DNA of 64,000 bases from Methylobacterium hispanicum (GCF_022179285.1 NZ_BPQO01000027.1:1-64000), one strand, 5' to 3'; counted from the first letter of the stretch, positions 18,369 to 27,430 are shown. Notes: a model not told the origin generated them from the letters alone. Numbers and translations: made by a program.

Positions 18369-19391
18369 ATGGATTGGTTCGAGCGGATCACCGGCTTCCC
18401 GGAAGGGCCCTACGAAGAGACGCAGGCGGTGCTGTCCGTGGTCGACGGCCGCTTGCGCTGCCGCGGAGGGGGCTACAGCTACGGTGTCGGCACGCTGAGC
18501 CTGCCCTCGTTGGCCGAGCTACGATCCCAAGCGCTGGTTGCGCGGGCGTCCGGTCCGTCGCGGCTCTCGATCGTGCAGGGCGATGTCCGCGCCCTGCACC
18601 GCGCGCCCGAGAACCGCGGCGCGCTGTTCCAGGTCGCCTCCCAGTTCAATCTCCTGGAGATGGTCGGGCCCGATGTCGAACCTGAGGACGGCGTCACCCG
18701 CTACGCGCACGACCGCACGCAGGGGCCGGCCTGCGCGATGGCGGCGGGCGGGGCCACGATCTACCGCAACTACCTCGTGCCGGTGGACGGTAAGATCGGC
18801 CAGAGCACTGAGCGGCAGCTCGACGGGCTCGCCGACCTTGGCCGTGCGCTGGCGACGCGCCTCGGGACGAACGTCTCGGATCTCTGGTCGATGCGCAACG
18901 GCTACGCTCTGCCGACGCGCGACGGGTTGAGCGAGATCAGTCGGCATCTGCAGGTGGCAGATGCGGCCACGCTGGATGCCCTTCGTGGCCTCTTACGGGT
19001 CGGGCTGCACGTTGACGTCGAGGTCACGGATGGGCCGGCCCCAGGGCCACGCGTCAGCCAGATCTTCTGCTCGGCTCTACCGGTGGCCTACGGGCGCCAC
19101 CCGGCAGCGAGCTGGGCGTCGTTCGCATCGCTGGTGCTGGAGGCGGCCTACGAAGCGACCGTGCTGGCCGCAGTTCTGAATGCGGCGCGCGGCGCCTCGA
19201 ACCGGGTGCTGTTGACCCGTCTGGGTGGAGGTGCCTTCGGCAACGCAGACACCTGGATCGATGCAGCTCTGTTGCGGGCCCTGCAGATCGTCGGAGGGTA
19301 CGACCTCGACGTTGTGATCGTCAGCCACGGAGTACCAACGCCGGCCTTATACGATCTGGTACGCGCCTCAGGGATCAGCGGCCCGCGATGA
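18369..19391 (+). CDS. conserved macrodomain-like protein of unknown function
   Basis: 340 residues from ATG 18369, with AGGAG 9 bases upstream. Strongly patterned conserved stretches: VQGDVRALH, FQVASQFNLLEMVGP, a TQGPACA segment, and near the C-terminus LTRLGGGAFGNADTWI and VVIVSHG. The GGGAFGN loop and the GDV strand resemble the ADP-ribose-binding loops of macrodomain/PARG-like proteins. I recall the family as a widespread uncharacterised one in bacteria and fungi. The ADP-ribose link is inference. Confidence 0.65.
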   Translation: MDWFERITGFPEGPYEETQAVLSVVDGRLRCRGGGYSYGVGTLSLPSLAELRSQALVARASGPSRLSIVQGDVRALHRAPENRGALFQVASQFNLLEMVGPDVEPEDGVTRYAHDRTQGPACAMAAGGATIYRNYLVPVDGKIGQSTERQLDGLADLGRALATRLGTNVSDLWSMRNGYALPTRDGLSEISRHLQVADAATLDALRGLLRVGLHVDVEVTDGPAPGPRVSQIFCSALPVAYGRHPAASWASFASLVLEAAYEATVLAAVLNAARGASNRVLLTRLGGGAFGNADTWIDAALLRALQIVGGYDLDVVIVSHGVPTPALYDLVRASGISGPR

Positions 19392-19742
19392 ACCATTCCA
19401 CCGGCAACGACGCCCGGTGAGCGGGACAAGCTGCCGAGCGCAGGCTCACGCGGATCGGCATCGGCAACACCTCTCGAGAACGCCGCGGTGCGCCCGAAAA
19501 AGTGCCGGAGTGGGGGAACTGTGCCCCACGCCCCCCGCGGCCGTGGGACGGGCATTTGGGGCCATGGGGACCGGTTTGCGCGTCGTTGAGAGCGGGAACT
19601 CCGGCATAGCAGCAGGGAGATACACGGAGCGCTGATCGGGAGCCGTCAGGGGCTGATCCAGACCCGCGTGAGGTCTCGGATCGCGGGGCCGACTGCCTAT
19701 CTATCGAGACGAATCGGGTCCCGTCAGCACGAGGAGAGTACG
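19392..19742. other. intergenic region upstream of msrA, no gene seen
   Basis: 351 bases without a plausible gene. It presumably holds the msrA promoter. GGAAC occurs once (about 19591) but no matching GTT lies 16-17 bases downstream, so an EcfG-type promoter is not supported. Confidence 0.45.
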
Positions 19743-20252
19743 ATGGCCTACGAGAGAGCGGTGCTGGCGGGTGGCTGCTTCTGGGGCATGCAGGACCTGA
19801 TCCGGCGCCAGGACGGGGTCGTCGCGACCCGGGTCGGCTACACCGGCGGCGACGTGCCGAACGCGACCTACCGCAACCACGGCAGCCACGCGGAGGCCAT
19901 CGAGATCACCTACGATCCGGCGCGCACGAGCTACCGCCGCATCCTGGAGTTCTTCTTCCAGATCCACGATCCGACGACCCCGAACCGCCAGGGCAACGAC
20001 CGTGGCCCGAGCTACCGCTCGGCGATCTACTACCGCGACGCAGCGCAGCGCCGGATCGCCCAGGACACCATCGCGGACGTGGACGCGTCCGGCCTCTGGC
20101 CCGGCAAGGTCGTGACCGAGGTGGCGACGGCCGGCCCGTTCTGGGAGGCCGAGCCGGAGCACCAGGACTACCTGGAGCGCCACCCGAACGGCTACACCTG
20201 CCACTTCGTGCGCCCGAACTGGCGGCTGCCGGTCCGGCCTGCCGCAGAATAG
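19743..20252 (+). CDS. msrA: peptide methionine-S-sulfoxide reductase MsrA
   Basis: 169 residues. Reduces methionine-(S)-sulfoxide in oxidised proteins, using thioredoxin. Catalytic Cys12 sits in the invariant GCFWG motif; further family blocks are GYTGG, YRNHGSHAEAIE and YRSAIYY. ATG 19743 is preceded by GAGGAGA. It stands alone between intergenic regions. The C-terminus (YTCHFVRPNW) has one Cys that could resolve. Confidence 0.95.
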   Translation: MAYERAVLAGGCFWGMQDLIRRQDGVVATRVGYTGGDVPNATYRNHGSHAEAIEITYDPARTSYRRILEFFFQIHDPTTPNRQGNDRGPSYRSAIYYRDAAQRRIAQDTIADVDASGLWPGKVVTEVATAGPFWEAEPEHQDYLERHPNGYTCHFVRPNWRLPVRPAAE

Positions 20253-20572
20253 CCGAGGGTTCCGGGGCATCGTCGGCCGGCTCTGCCTTCACCTGGAGCG
20301 GCGGGCGAAGGTTGCGCTTCCCGACACCATCACCGGGCTGCCGGCCCCACGCGTTGTCCTGGGATTGAGGTGGGGACGGTGTATCCGCAGAGCGAACGCC
20401 TGAGCCCAAATGGTCATTCAGGCCAGCCTCTCATAGGTCCGCTCCTGCCTCAGCTTGCGACATCGCATCAGGGGGGCGCTGCCCTGCAATCGTTAGATTG
20501 CGAGCTTCGATATGGCCCCGGGTATGATGAGAGAACGAATTGACAGCCCATACCCAAGCCGAATAGCCAAGC

Positions 20573-20744
20573 TGCGACGGTTCCCCCCGGGGATCAAAAG
20601 GGAACGCGGTGAGGGCTTCATGCCCGATGCCGCGGCTGCCCCCGCAACTGTGAGCGGCGAGCCTTCCGCCACCATGTCACTGGGCCGCCTCGCCCGGGAA
20701 GACGGTGAGAGGGCAGCGACCCGCGAGCCAGGAGACCTGCCGTC
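20573..20744 (+). ncRNA. cobalamin (AdoCbl) riboswitch 1
   Basis: Recognisable cobalamin-riboswitch elements in order: ACGGTTCC near 20577, GGGAACGCGGTGAGG near 20601, CCCCCGCAACTGTGAGCGG near 20640, the ATGTCACTGGG segment, CCCGGGAAGACGG, and the closing B12-box element GCCAGGAGACCTGCCGTC ending at 20744. It lies upstream of the BtuB-like receptor, with about 130 nucleotides of leader between. Expected to reduce expression when cobalamin is bound. Confidence 0.92.
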
Positions 20745-20832
20745 AGTCGTGGTCACACGCGAAACGCGTCGGGCGGGGTGTCCTGACGGGTGTCGAAGCG
20801 CCGCGCATCCCGAGAGGAGGCGGTGCGCTGAG

Positions 20833-20872
20833 GCCTCGTTCGCGGTGACGTGCCACTGCCGTCGCCCGAGGC
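20833..20872 (+). promoter_or_regulatory. putative Shine-Dalgarno-sequestering hairpin (leader 1)
   Basis: GCCTCG (20833-20838) can pair with CGAGGC (20867-20872); the right arm contains the GAGG ribosome binding site just before the start codon. A 41-base segment including both arms is repeated with one mismatch before the second TonB receptor gene. It probably belongs to the riboswitch expression platform, acting on translation. Confidence 0.6.
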
Positions 20873-20881
20873 TTGTCTCCC

Positions 20882-22849
20882 GTGCCCCATACCCTTGGTT
20901 CCGCTCTCCGGAGCGTGCTGGCGCTCACCTGCGCCGGTCCGGCCCTGCTCGCCGCACCCTTCGCCCATGCCCAGCAGGTGGCCGCGCCCTTCGCGGACGT
21001 GCCGCGCGGCGGCGAGACCGCCGTCTCGCTTGCCGAGATCTCGGTCGCGGCCACCGGCGTGCCAACGCCGGTCACCCAGACCGGGTCCAGCGTCACCGTG
21101 CTGACGTCCGACCGGCTTGAGGTCCAGCAGGTCCGCACCGTGCCGGACGCTCTGCAGCAGGTGCCGGGCCTCAACGTGGTCCGCACCGGTGGCGCGGGCG
21201 GCCAGACCTCGGTCTTCATCCGGGGCACCAACTCGAACCATGTGAAGGTCCAGATCGACGGCATCGACGTCAACGACCCCTCGACCCCGAACCGCGCCTT
21301 CGATTTCAGCCAGCTTCTGACCGAGGATCTGTCCCGCATCGAGGTGCTGCGCGGGCCCCAGAGCGGTCTCTACGGCGCGGACGCCATCGGCGGCGTGATC
21401 TCCTTTGTGACGAAGCGCGGCGAGGGTCCGGCCCGGGCCACCGCCTTCGTCGAGGGTGGCTCCTACGGCACCGCCAACCAGGGCGGCCGCATCTCCGGCT
21501 CGGAGGGCATCTTCGACTACTCGGTCAGCGTCCAGCACCTGCGGCAAGCCGCGCTGCCGGTGACACCCTTCGAACTCCTGCCGGTCGGTGTGCCGCTGCG
21601 GACCGCCTTCACCGACATCAGATCCGTCTCGACCAAGCTCGGCGCACAACTCAGCGACACCGTCCGCCTGAACTACGTGCTGCGGTTTTCCGACAGCGCC
21701 TACCTCGACCAGGCGGACGGGGGCTTCCCCTACCGGCCGCTGCCGTACCGGAACCTCAACGACCAGCAGCAGCTCCTGATGCGCGGCGAGGCCGAGTGGA
21801 CGCCGGTACCGGGCTTCCACAACGTGTTCGGGGCCAACTACGCCAGCTTCGACCGTCTCTTCGCCGGTCCCCTCGACCCGCTCGCGTCCCCGACGCCGAC
21901 GTCCACACTCGGCGAACGGACCCGCCTCGACTACCGCGGCGACGTGCAGATGGCGCCCGGCAACCTCCTGCTGTTCGGGGCGCAGCGCGAGGACGAGCGC
22001 ATCGAGACGACCGGGCTGAACCGCCAGAACGGCAACACCGGCGGCTTCGCCGAGCTGCAGTCTGCCATCACCGACCGCGCCTTCCTGGTGGCCAACATCC
22101 GCCACGACGCGAACGACCAGTTCGGCGGCGCCACCACCTTCCGAGTCGCGCCGAGCTACATCCTGCCGGGCACCGAGACGCGCCTGAAGGGCAGCGTCGG
22201 CACCGGCTTCAAGCCGCCGACCCTGAGCCAGCTCTACCAGGACTACCCGGGCTTCCGCTTCTTCGGGAACCCGAACCTGCGCCCCGAGGAGAGCTTCGGG
22301 TTCGACGGCGGCGTCGAGCAGCCACTCGGCGAGAGGGTGCTGGTCGGCGCCACCTACTTCGAGACCGACTTCCGCAACCTGATCCAGACGGCCTATTTCC
22401 CGACCTTCTCGACCAACGTGAACGTCGGGCGGGCAGTGGCCTACGGCGCGGAGAGCTTCGTCTCGGTTAGGCTCACCGACAGCTTCAGCGCCCGCGTCGA
22501 CTACACCAACACGGTGACGAAGGACGAGGTCGCCAACCAGGAGCTGCTGCGGCGGCCTCGCCACAAGGTCAGCCTCACCGGCATCTGGACGCCGCTGCCG
22601 AACCTGACGCTCACCGGTACGCTGATCTCCCTCGGCTCGTTCGTCGACGGGAATCGGGATTTCTCCATCACGCGGCTGAAGAACCCGGGCTTCACCCTGG
22701 TCAACCTCTCGGCCAACTACGTCTGGTCGGAGACGACGACGCTGTTCGCGCGCGTCGATAACCTGTTCGACCAGCGCTACCAGAACCCGACCGGGTTCCT
22801 GGGAGCGGGGCTCGCCGTCTACGGCGGCGTGCGCCTGACCAGCTTCTGA
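20882..22849 (+). CDS. btuB: TonB-dependent vitamin B12 receptor (BtuB-like)
   Basis: 655 residues from GTG 20882; TTG 20873 is an alternative, both just after GAGG. Signal peptide ending near AHAQ, then TonB-box-like SLAEISVAAT, plug domain (about 50-165, with VPDALQQVPGLNV, FIRGTNSNH and RIEVLRGPQSGLYG) and a 22-strand barrel ending in ...VRLTSF with terminal Phe. The cobalamin riboswitch upstream and the BtuF/C/D-like genes downstream identify cobalamin as the likely ligand. Confidence 0.88.
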   Translation: MPHTLGSALRSVLALTCAGPALLAAPFAHAQQVAAPFADVPRGGETAVSLAEISVAATGVPTPVTQTGSSVTVLTSDRLEVQQVRTVPDALQQVPGLNVVRTGGAGGQTSVFIRGTNSNHVKVQIDGIDVNDPSTPNRAFDFSQLLTEDLSRIEVLRGPQSGLYGADAIGGVISFVTKRGEGPARATAFVEGGSYGTANQGGRISGSEGIFDYSVSVQHLRQAALPVTPFELLPVGVPLRTAFTDIRSVSTKLGAQLSDTVRLNYVLRFSDSAYLDQADGGFPYRPLPYRNLNDQQQLLMRGEAEWTPVPGFHNVFGANYASFDRLFAGPLDPLASPTPTSTLGERTRLDYRGDVQMAPGNLLLFGAQREDERIETTGLNRQNGNTGGFAELQSAITDRAFLVANIRHDANDQFGGATTFRVAPSYILPGTETRLKGSVGTGFKPPTLSQLYQDYPGFRFFGNPNLRPEESFGFDGGVEQPLGERVLVGATYFETDFRNLIQTAYFPTFSTNVNVGRAVAYGAESFVSVRLTDSFSARVDYTNTVTKDEVANQELLRRPRHKVSLTGIWTPLPNLTLTGTLISLGSFVDGNRDFSITRLKNPGFTLVNLSANYVWSETTTLFARVDNLFDQRYQNPTGFLGAGLAVYGGVRLTSF

Positions 22850-22850
22850 G

Positions 22851-23702
22851 GTGACGATGCCCGTGCGCGCCGTCCTCGCTCTGTCGGCCACCCTGGCCAC
22901 ACTGCCCGCGGGTCACGCCGCGGGCACGGCCGAGGCGCCGGTGCGCGTGGTCTCGATGAACCTGTGCGCGGACGAACTCGTCCTACGGCTGGCCGACCGG
23001 GACCAAGTCCTGGCGGTCACCTACCTCGCCCGCGACCCGCGCGGATCGACGGTCGCGACCGCGGCCGCCGGCATTCCGGTCACCCGCGGCCTCACCGAAG
23101 AGGTCGTCGCGCTCCGGCCCGACCTCGTCATCGCGGGCGCCTTCACGACGCGCGCGACCGTCGGCAGGCTCAAGCGTGTCGGCTCGCCCGTGCTCGAACT
23201 CGGCATCCCCGCTGACCTCGACGGCGTGCGCGCCCAGATCCGGCAGGTCGCGGGGGCACTCGGGCATCCCGAGCGGGGCGAGGCCCTGGTCGCGGACCTC
23301 GATGCCCGCCTCGCCGCGGTCACCCCGGCGACGCGGCCGTTGCGGGCCCTCGTCCTGCGCCCGAACGCCTTCACGGTCGCGCCCGGCGGCCTCGGCGACG
23401 CGCTCATCCGCGCCGCGGGCCTCGTGAACGTGGCGGCCGAGATCGGACGCGACCGGTTCGGGCAGGTGCCGCTCGAAGCCGCAGCGCTCGCGAACGCGGA
23501 CCTCGTCGTGGTGGACGAGGGTGCGCCGGGTCTGCCCTCGCTCGCCGACACGCTCCTGCACCACCCCATCTTCCGCGCGCTCGCGCGTGAGGGTCGGACC
23601 GTCTCCATCCCGAACCGCTTCTGGACCTGCCCGGGGCCCCAGGTCGCCGAGGTCGTGGCGCGCCTGGCGGCAGCCGCGAACGCGCGAGTGCCCCGGCCAT
23701 GA
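22851..23702 (+). CDS. btuF: periplasmic cobalamin-type substrate-binding protein (BtuF-like)
   Basis: 283 residues from GTG 22851; ATG 22857 is an alternative. Signal peptide (ALSATLATLPAGHAA), then a class III periplasmic binding fold: VVSMNLCADELVLRLAD, LTEEVVALRPDLVIAG, and the long connecting helix near the middle. It hands substrate to the permease encoded next; its stop overlaps the permease start (ATGA). The corrinoid assignment rests on the riboswitch and receptor. Confidence 0.85.
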   Translation: MTMPVRAVLALSATLATLPAGHAAGTAEAPVRVVSMNLCADELVLRLADRDQVLAVTYLARDPRGSTVATAAAGIPVTRGLTEEVVALRPDLVIAGAFTTRATVGRLKRVGSPVLELGIPADLDGVRAQIRQVAGALGHPERGEALVADLDARLAAVTPATRPLRALVLRPNAFTVAPGGLGDALIRAAGLVNVAAEIGRDRFGQVPLEAAALANADLVVVDEGAPGLPSLADTLLHHPIFRALAREGRTVSIPNRFWTCPGPQVAEVVARLAAAANARVPRP

Positions 23703-24745
23703 ACGCGCCCGTTCGGACCGTCGCCGGTCCTGTCTCACGGCGCCTCGGCACGCCACGCGCCCGGCGGGTGGTCATCGCCACCCTCGGCGTTGCCGTCCTC
23801 CTGCTGACACTCGCCTCGGTCGCCATCGGCTACGCGCCCTTCGACGTTCCGGCCGCCTTCGCAGACCTCGTCGCGGGCCGAACCACGCTGGCGGCGATGG
23901 TGCTGTGGGAGCTGCGCATTCCGCGGGCACTGCTCGGTGGCCTCGTCGGGTTCAGCCTCGGCCTGACCGGGGCGGCGATGCAGGGCTACCTGCGCAATCC
24001 GCTCGCCGACCCCGGTATTCTCGGCATCTCCTCGGCCGCAGCCTTGGGGGCCGTACTGGTCTTCTACGGCGGGCTCGCCGCCTCGCTGAGCCTTGCCCTG
24101 CCGCTCGGCGGCATTGCCGGCGCGGGGGTGGCGGCGCTGCTCCTGAACGCGCTCGCCGCCCGCGGCAGCTCGACGCTCGGGCTGATCCTCGCGGGCGTCG
24201 GCCTGTCGAGCTTGGCGGGCGCCCTGACGGCTCTCGCGCTCAACCTCTCGCCGAACCCTTATGCGGCCCTCGAGATCGTGTTCTGGCTGATGGGCGCGCT
24301 CGCTGACCGCAGCCCGGACCACGTCGTCCTCTGCCTGCCGCTGATGGTGGTCGGCTGGAGCCTGATGCTGTCGACCGGTTCCGCGCTCGACGCCCTCGCG
24401 CTCGGGGAGGACACGGCCGCGAGCCTCGGGGTCAACCTCGTCTCGGTGCGGTTGCGCCTCGTCACCGGCGCGGCGCTCGCGGTCGGCAGCGGGGTGGCGG
24501 TCTCCGGCGCCATCGGCTTCGTCGGCCTCGTCGTGCCGCATCTGATGCGTCCGCTCGTCGGGTCCCGGCCCGGTGCCGGCCTGTTGCCGAGCGGGCTCGC
24601 CGGCGCGGTCCTGGTGCTCGCAGCGGATATCGGCGTGCGCCTGCTCGCCACCCGGCCCGAACTCAAGCTCGGCGTGGTGACGGCGCTCGTCGGCGCACCG
24701 TTCCTGATCGTGTTGCTGCTGCGGAACCGCGGGAGGCGGGCATGA
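23699..24745 (+). CDS. btuC: FecCD/BtuC-family ABC permease
   Basis: 348 residues, about ten hydrophobic helices starting at about residue 22. FecCD family hallmarks: ELRIPRALLGGLVGFSLGLTGAAMQ, RNPLADPGILGIS, and GFVGLVVPHLMRPLVG near the C-terminus (the loop that contacts the ATPase). Overlaps both neighbours by four bases, so BtuF-C-D-like proteins are made as one unit. Confidence 0.9.
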   Translation: MNAPVRTVAGPVSRRLGTPRARRVVIATLGVAVLLLTLASVAIGYAPFDVPAAFADLVAGRTTLAAMVLWELRIPRALLGGLVGFSLGLTGAAMQGYLRNPLADPGILGISSAAALGAVLVFYGGLAASLSLALPLGGIAGAGVAALLLNALAARGSSTLGLILAGVGLSSLAGALTALALNLSPNPYAALEIVFWLMGALADRSPDHVVLCLPLMVVGWSLMLSTGSALDALALGEDTAASLGVNLVSVRLRLVTGAALAVGSGVAVSGAIGFVGLVVPHLMRPLVGSRPGAGLLPSGLAGAVLVLAADIGVRLLATRPELKLGVVTALVGAPFLIVLLLRNRGRRA

Positions 24746-25539
24746 GCCTCGGTCTCCGCGAGGTGCGGGTGATGCTCGATGGCCGGGCGATCCTCACGGA
24801 CATCGACCTTGCTCTGGAGCGCGGCCGCTTCGTCGGGCTTGTCGGCCCGAACGGGGCCGGCAAGACCACGCTCCTGCGCGTCCTGGCGGCGCTGGTCGCG
24901 CCCGCCCGAGGCCGCGTCACCCTCGACGGCCACGCGCTGTCCGGCATGAACCGTGATGAGCGGGCGCGCCGCATCGCGGCCCTATTCCAGGGCGCCGGCG
25001 TTGGCTGGCCGATGACGGTGCGCGAAATCGTGGCGCTCGGTCGCCTGCCGCACCGCCGCGCCTTCGCGGGGCTCTCGGACGCTGACGAGGCCGCGGTCGC
25101 GCGAGCGATGGTGCGGACAGATGTCGGGCATCTCGCCGACCGGACCGAGCCGACCTTGTCCTCGGGCGAGCGCATGCGGGCGCTGCTCGCCCGGGCGCTG
25201 GCGGTCGAGGCCGAGTGGCTCCTCGTCGACGAGCCTGTCACGGCCCTGGACCCGGCCCACCAGCTCGACGCCATGGCGCTGCTTCGCGCAGCGTCGCGCG
25301 ACGGCACCGGCGTGGTCGCCGTCCTGCACGACCTCGCGCTCGCGGCCCGGTTCTGCGACCGGATCGTCGTGCTATCCGGCGGCCGGCTCGTCGCGGACGC
25401 CTCACCCGAGGGGGCCCTGACGGATGCCCTGCTGGCCCGCATATTCGGCGTGACGGCGGAGCGAGGTCGGGCCGTGGACGGAACCCGATACATCCTGCCC
25501 TGGGCAAAGGTCCCGGTCGAACGAGGAAAAGAGCGATGA
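24742..25539 (+). CDS. btuD: ABC transporter ATP-binding protein (BtuD-like)
   Basis: 265 residues. Walker A GPNGAGKTT (about 36-44), Q-loop LFQGAG, signature LSSGERMR (variant of LSGGQ), Walker B LLVDEPVTALDP and switch His in VLHDLALAA. Cytoplasmic motor of the corrinoid importer. Its stop codon overlaps the next start (ATGA). Confidence 0.9.
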   Translation: MSLGLREVRVMLDGRAILTDIDLALERGRFVGLVGPNGAGKTTLLRVLAALVAPARGRVTLDGHALSGMNRDERARRIAALFQGAGVGWPMTVREIVALGRLPHRRAFAGLSDADEAAVARAMVRTDVGHLADRTEPTLSSGERMRALLARALAVEAEWLLVDEPVTALDPAHQLDAMALLRAASRDGTGVVAVLHDLALAARFCDRIVVLSGGRLVADASPEGALTDALLARIFGVTAERGRAVDGTRYILPWAKVPVERGKER

Positions 25540-26501
25540 CGCCATCATTCCAGGCCGAGGCGGTCGCGGCCCTGCTGCGCGAGGCCCTGGCCGACCCTGG
25601 CACCGCCTGGAGCCTCGGCAGTTTCGGGGCCATCGCCGAGTTCATGCGCGACCCGGACGAGGCGGTGACGGCGCTGCCGGACGTGCGCCTGGGCATGGCG
25701 ACCGAGCGCGGCGCCATTGCGCTCACGGTCCGCTCCGACCTGCGCCCGGTGGCCTACGAGACCGCGGTCGCGTCCGGCTGGAATCACGCCGTCGCCCTCT
25801 GCCTGCCGGACGATGCCTGCGCCATGAGCAGGCGCGGCGTGGTGACCGAACTCGGCCCGGATCGGGAGGCCGCACGCCAACAAGACAGGGACGCCATCCT
25901 GTTCGACCTGGGCCTGGATCTGCTCGCGGTCGACGCCTGCGTACGCACGAGAGACCCGGAGGCCATCGCCTGCCTGCGGTCGGGTGTCGGACGACCCCTG
26001 TTCGATCACCAGAACCCCATCGGTCGGCAACTCGTCGCCATGAGCCCGCATCGCGTGTTCCTCGCCCGGGTCGGTCGGGTCGAAGTCTACGCCCCGATCC
26101 CGGGACCGGGCGGCACGAGCCCCGAGGGCCCGCACACTCACGTCCTGCCGAAACTCCTGCGGAGCGGGCGCACGCACGCCGCGACGACGCCGATCCCGGC
26201 GGGCTGGGTGCCGTGCGCCGGCATCCACCCGGCCCACCCCTACAAGGACATGATGGGACGGCGGATCGCCTTCGACGCCGCCCGGCACGCTGCCTTCCAG
26301 GTCCTGCTCGACCGTTGGGGTGATCCGGACCTGCTCGCGGTCAAGCGGGGCGGCGACCATCGCCCGGACAGTTCGATCTCGGGCCGTCACGCCCAAGCGG
26401 CACGTCGCGTGGCCGAGGTCCAGGCCCTGTACCTCCGGGGTGAGGTCATCGAGGCCGAGCTTGCGGCCGACGAGGACGAGGGCGTCGCCGACCATGCCTG
26501 A
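25536..26501 (+). CDS. conserved protein of unknown function in the cobalamin operon
   Basis: 321 residues from ATG 25536, overlapping the BtuD-like gene. No signal peptide or membrane segment. Contains HTHVLPKLLRSGRTHA and CAGIHPAHPYKD with several His and one Cys, which could bind metal or substrate. I do not recognise a characterised family. The overlapping frames with both neighbours imply a role tied to cobalamin uptake or use. Confidence 0.75.
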   Translation: MTPSFQAEAVAALLREALADPGTAWSLGSFGAIAEFMRDPDEAVTALPDVRLGMATERGAIALTVRSDLRPVAYETAVASGWNHAVALCLPDDACAMSRRGVVTELGPDREAARQQDRDAILFDLGLDLLAVDACVRTRDPEAIACLRSGVGRPLFDHQNPIGRQLVAMSPHRVFLARVGRVEVYAPIPGPGGTSPEGPHTHVLPKLLRSGRTHAATTPIPAGWVPCAGIHPAHPYKDMMGRRIAFDAARHAAFQVLLDRWGDPDLLAVKRGGDHRPDSSISGRHAQAARRVAEVQALYLRGEVIEAELAADEDEGVADHA

Positions 26502-27015
26502 CCCGGGCGCTCAGCGGGTGGTCGGGCTGATCGGCTGCCCTGGGGTGGGGAAATCGACCTACGCGCGTCGGTTCGACCCGCTAGATGGATGGGTGCACCT
26601 GACCCTGGACGACCTCAGGCAAGCGCTCTGGCCGCCGGATCGACAGGTCTACTGGGAGGTGCGCCGCGGAGGCTGGGACACGCAGGCCCACCGGCTCCTT
26701 CATGCGGTGAAGGTGGCCGCTCTCGACACCGCCCTCGCCCAGGGCTTCAGCGTCGTGATGGCCGACACCCACCTGACCCGTGCCGTGTTCGAGGATGAGC
26801 TTGAGGTCGTCGGTCGGTATGGCCTCTCCGTGGAGTGGAAGGTGTTCGACGTCCCCTGGGAGGTGCTCTGGACCCGCAACGAGCAGCGCGGTGCCCTCGA
26901 TCCGTCTCATCGGCAGCCCGAGACCGTGCTGAGGTTTGCATACGACGCCTTCCATGCGCCGGATGCCTGGTGGCGCCTGCTGCCTCGGGACGCGGTCGAG
27001 GTCATCGCGTCGTAG
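26494..27015 (+). CDS. P-loop kinase, polynucleotide-kinase-like (AAA_33)
   Basis: 173 residues from ATG 26494, overlapping the previous gene by eight bases. Walker A GCPGVGKST (about 13-21), then LTLDDLRQALW, the substrate/lid region ADTHLTRAVFED and RNEQRG (lid Arg). Resembles 5'-hydroxyl nucleic acid kinases and small-molecule kinases of the zeta-toxin/PNK group. Being in a cobalamin operon, a role with a nucleotide-like or corrinoid side-chain substrate is possible, but this is inference. Confidence 0.78.
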   Translation: MPDPGAQRVVGLIGCPGVGKSTYARRFDPLDGWVHLTLDDLRQALWPPDRQVYWEVRRGGWDTQAHRLLHAVKVAALDTALAQGFSVVMADTHLTRAVFEDELEVVGRYGLSVEWKVFDVPWEVLWTRNEQRGALDPSHRQPETVLRFAYDAFHAPDAWWRLLPRDAVEVIAS

Positions 27016-27116
27016 CATGGTTGCCACGCCTGGCCGGTGTCGCATCCGGAGCACAGGCGGCCGATATACCGAGCCGGTCCGTTGACGTCGGATTAGGTCG
27101 GCATGCTAACCGTAGC

Positions 27117-27302
27117 CACGACGGTTCCCCTCGGGGATTAAACGGGAACGTGGTGAGGGCTTGTGGGCCGAAGGTCCGCCCCGATGCCGCGGCTGCCCCC
27201 GCAACTGTGAGCGGCGAGACCTCCGCCACCATGTCACTGGGCCGCCTCGCCCGGGAAGACGGTGAGAGGGCAGCGACCCGCGAGCCAGGAGACCTGCCGT
27301 CC
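27117..27302 (+). ncRNA. cobalamin (AdoCbl) riboswitch 2
   Basis: Same element order as riboswitch 1: ACGGTTCC, GGGAACGTGGTGAGG, CCCCCGCAACTGTGAGCGG, ATGTCACTGGG, and GCCAGGAGACCTGCCGTC ending about 27302. About 138 bases (27181-27318) match 20624-20761 with only four mismatches, while the 5' peripheral part is more divergent and longer. It controls the second TonB receptor. Confidence 0.92.
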
Positions 27303-27386
27303 ATCGTGGTCACACGCGGAGCGTGCCGGACGGGGTGTGTCGGCAGGTGTTGGTGATGGCGCGCGGTCTGCGGCGTGCCCTCATCG

Positions 27387-27426
27387 GCCTCGTTCGCGGT
27401 GACGTGCCACTGCCGTTGCCCGAGGC
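27387..27426 (+). promoter_or_regulatory. putative Shine-Dalgarno-sequestering hairpin (leader 2)
   Basis: GCCTCG (27387-27392) pairs with CGAGGC (27421-27426); here the stem can extend by one more G-C pair (27386/27427). The right arm holds the GAGG of the ribosome binding site for ATG 27431. Nearly identical to the hairpin at 20833-20872. Confidence 0.6.
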
Positions 27427-27430
27427 CCCG

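Noticed and set aside
20753..22900. 715-codon open frame antisense to the BtuB-like gene
   Set aside because: Arg/Glu/Gly/Val-rich composition with no domain; a high-GC shadow of a well-supported receptor gene. The same applies to other long antisense frames, e.g. 27464-29539 and 52-53.5 kb.
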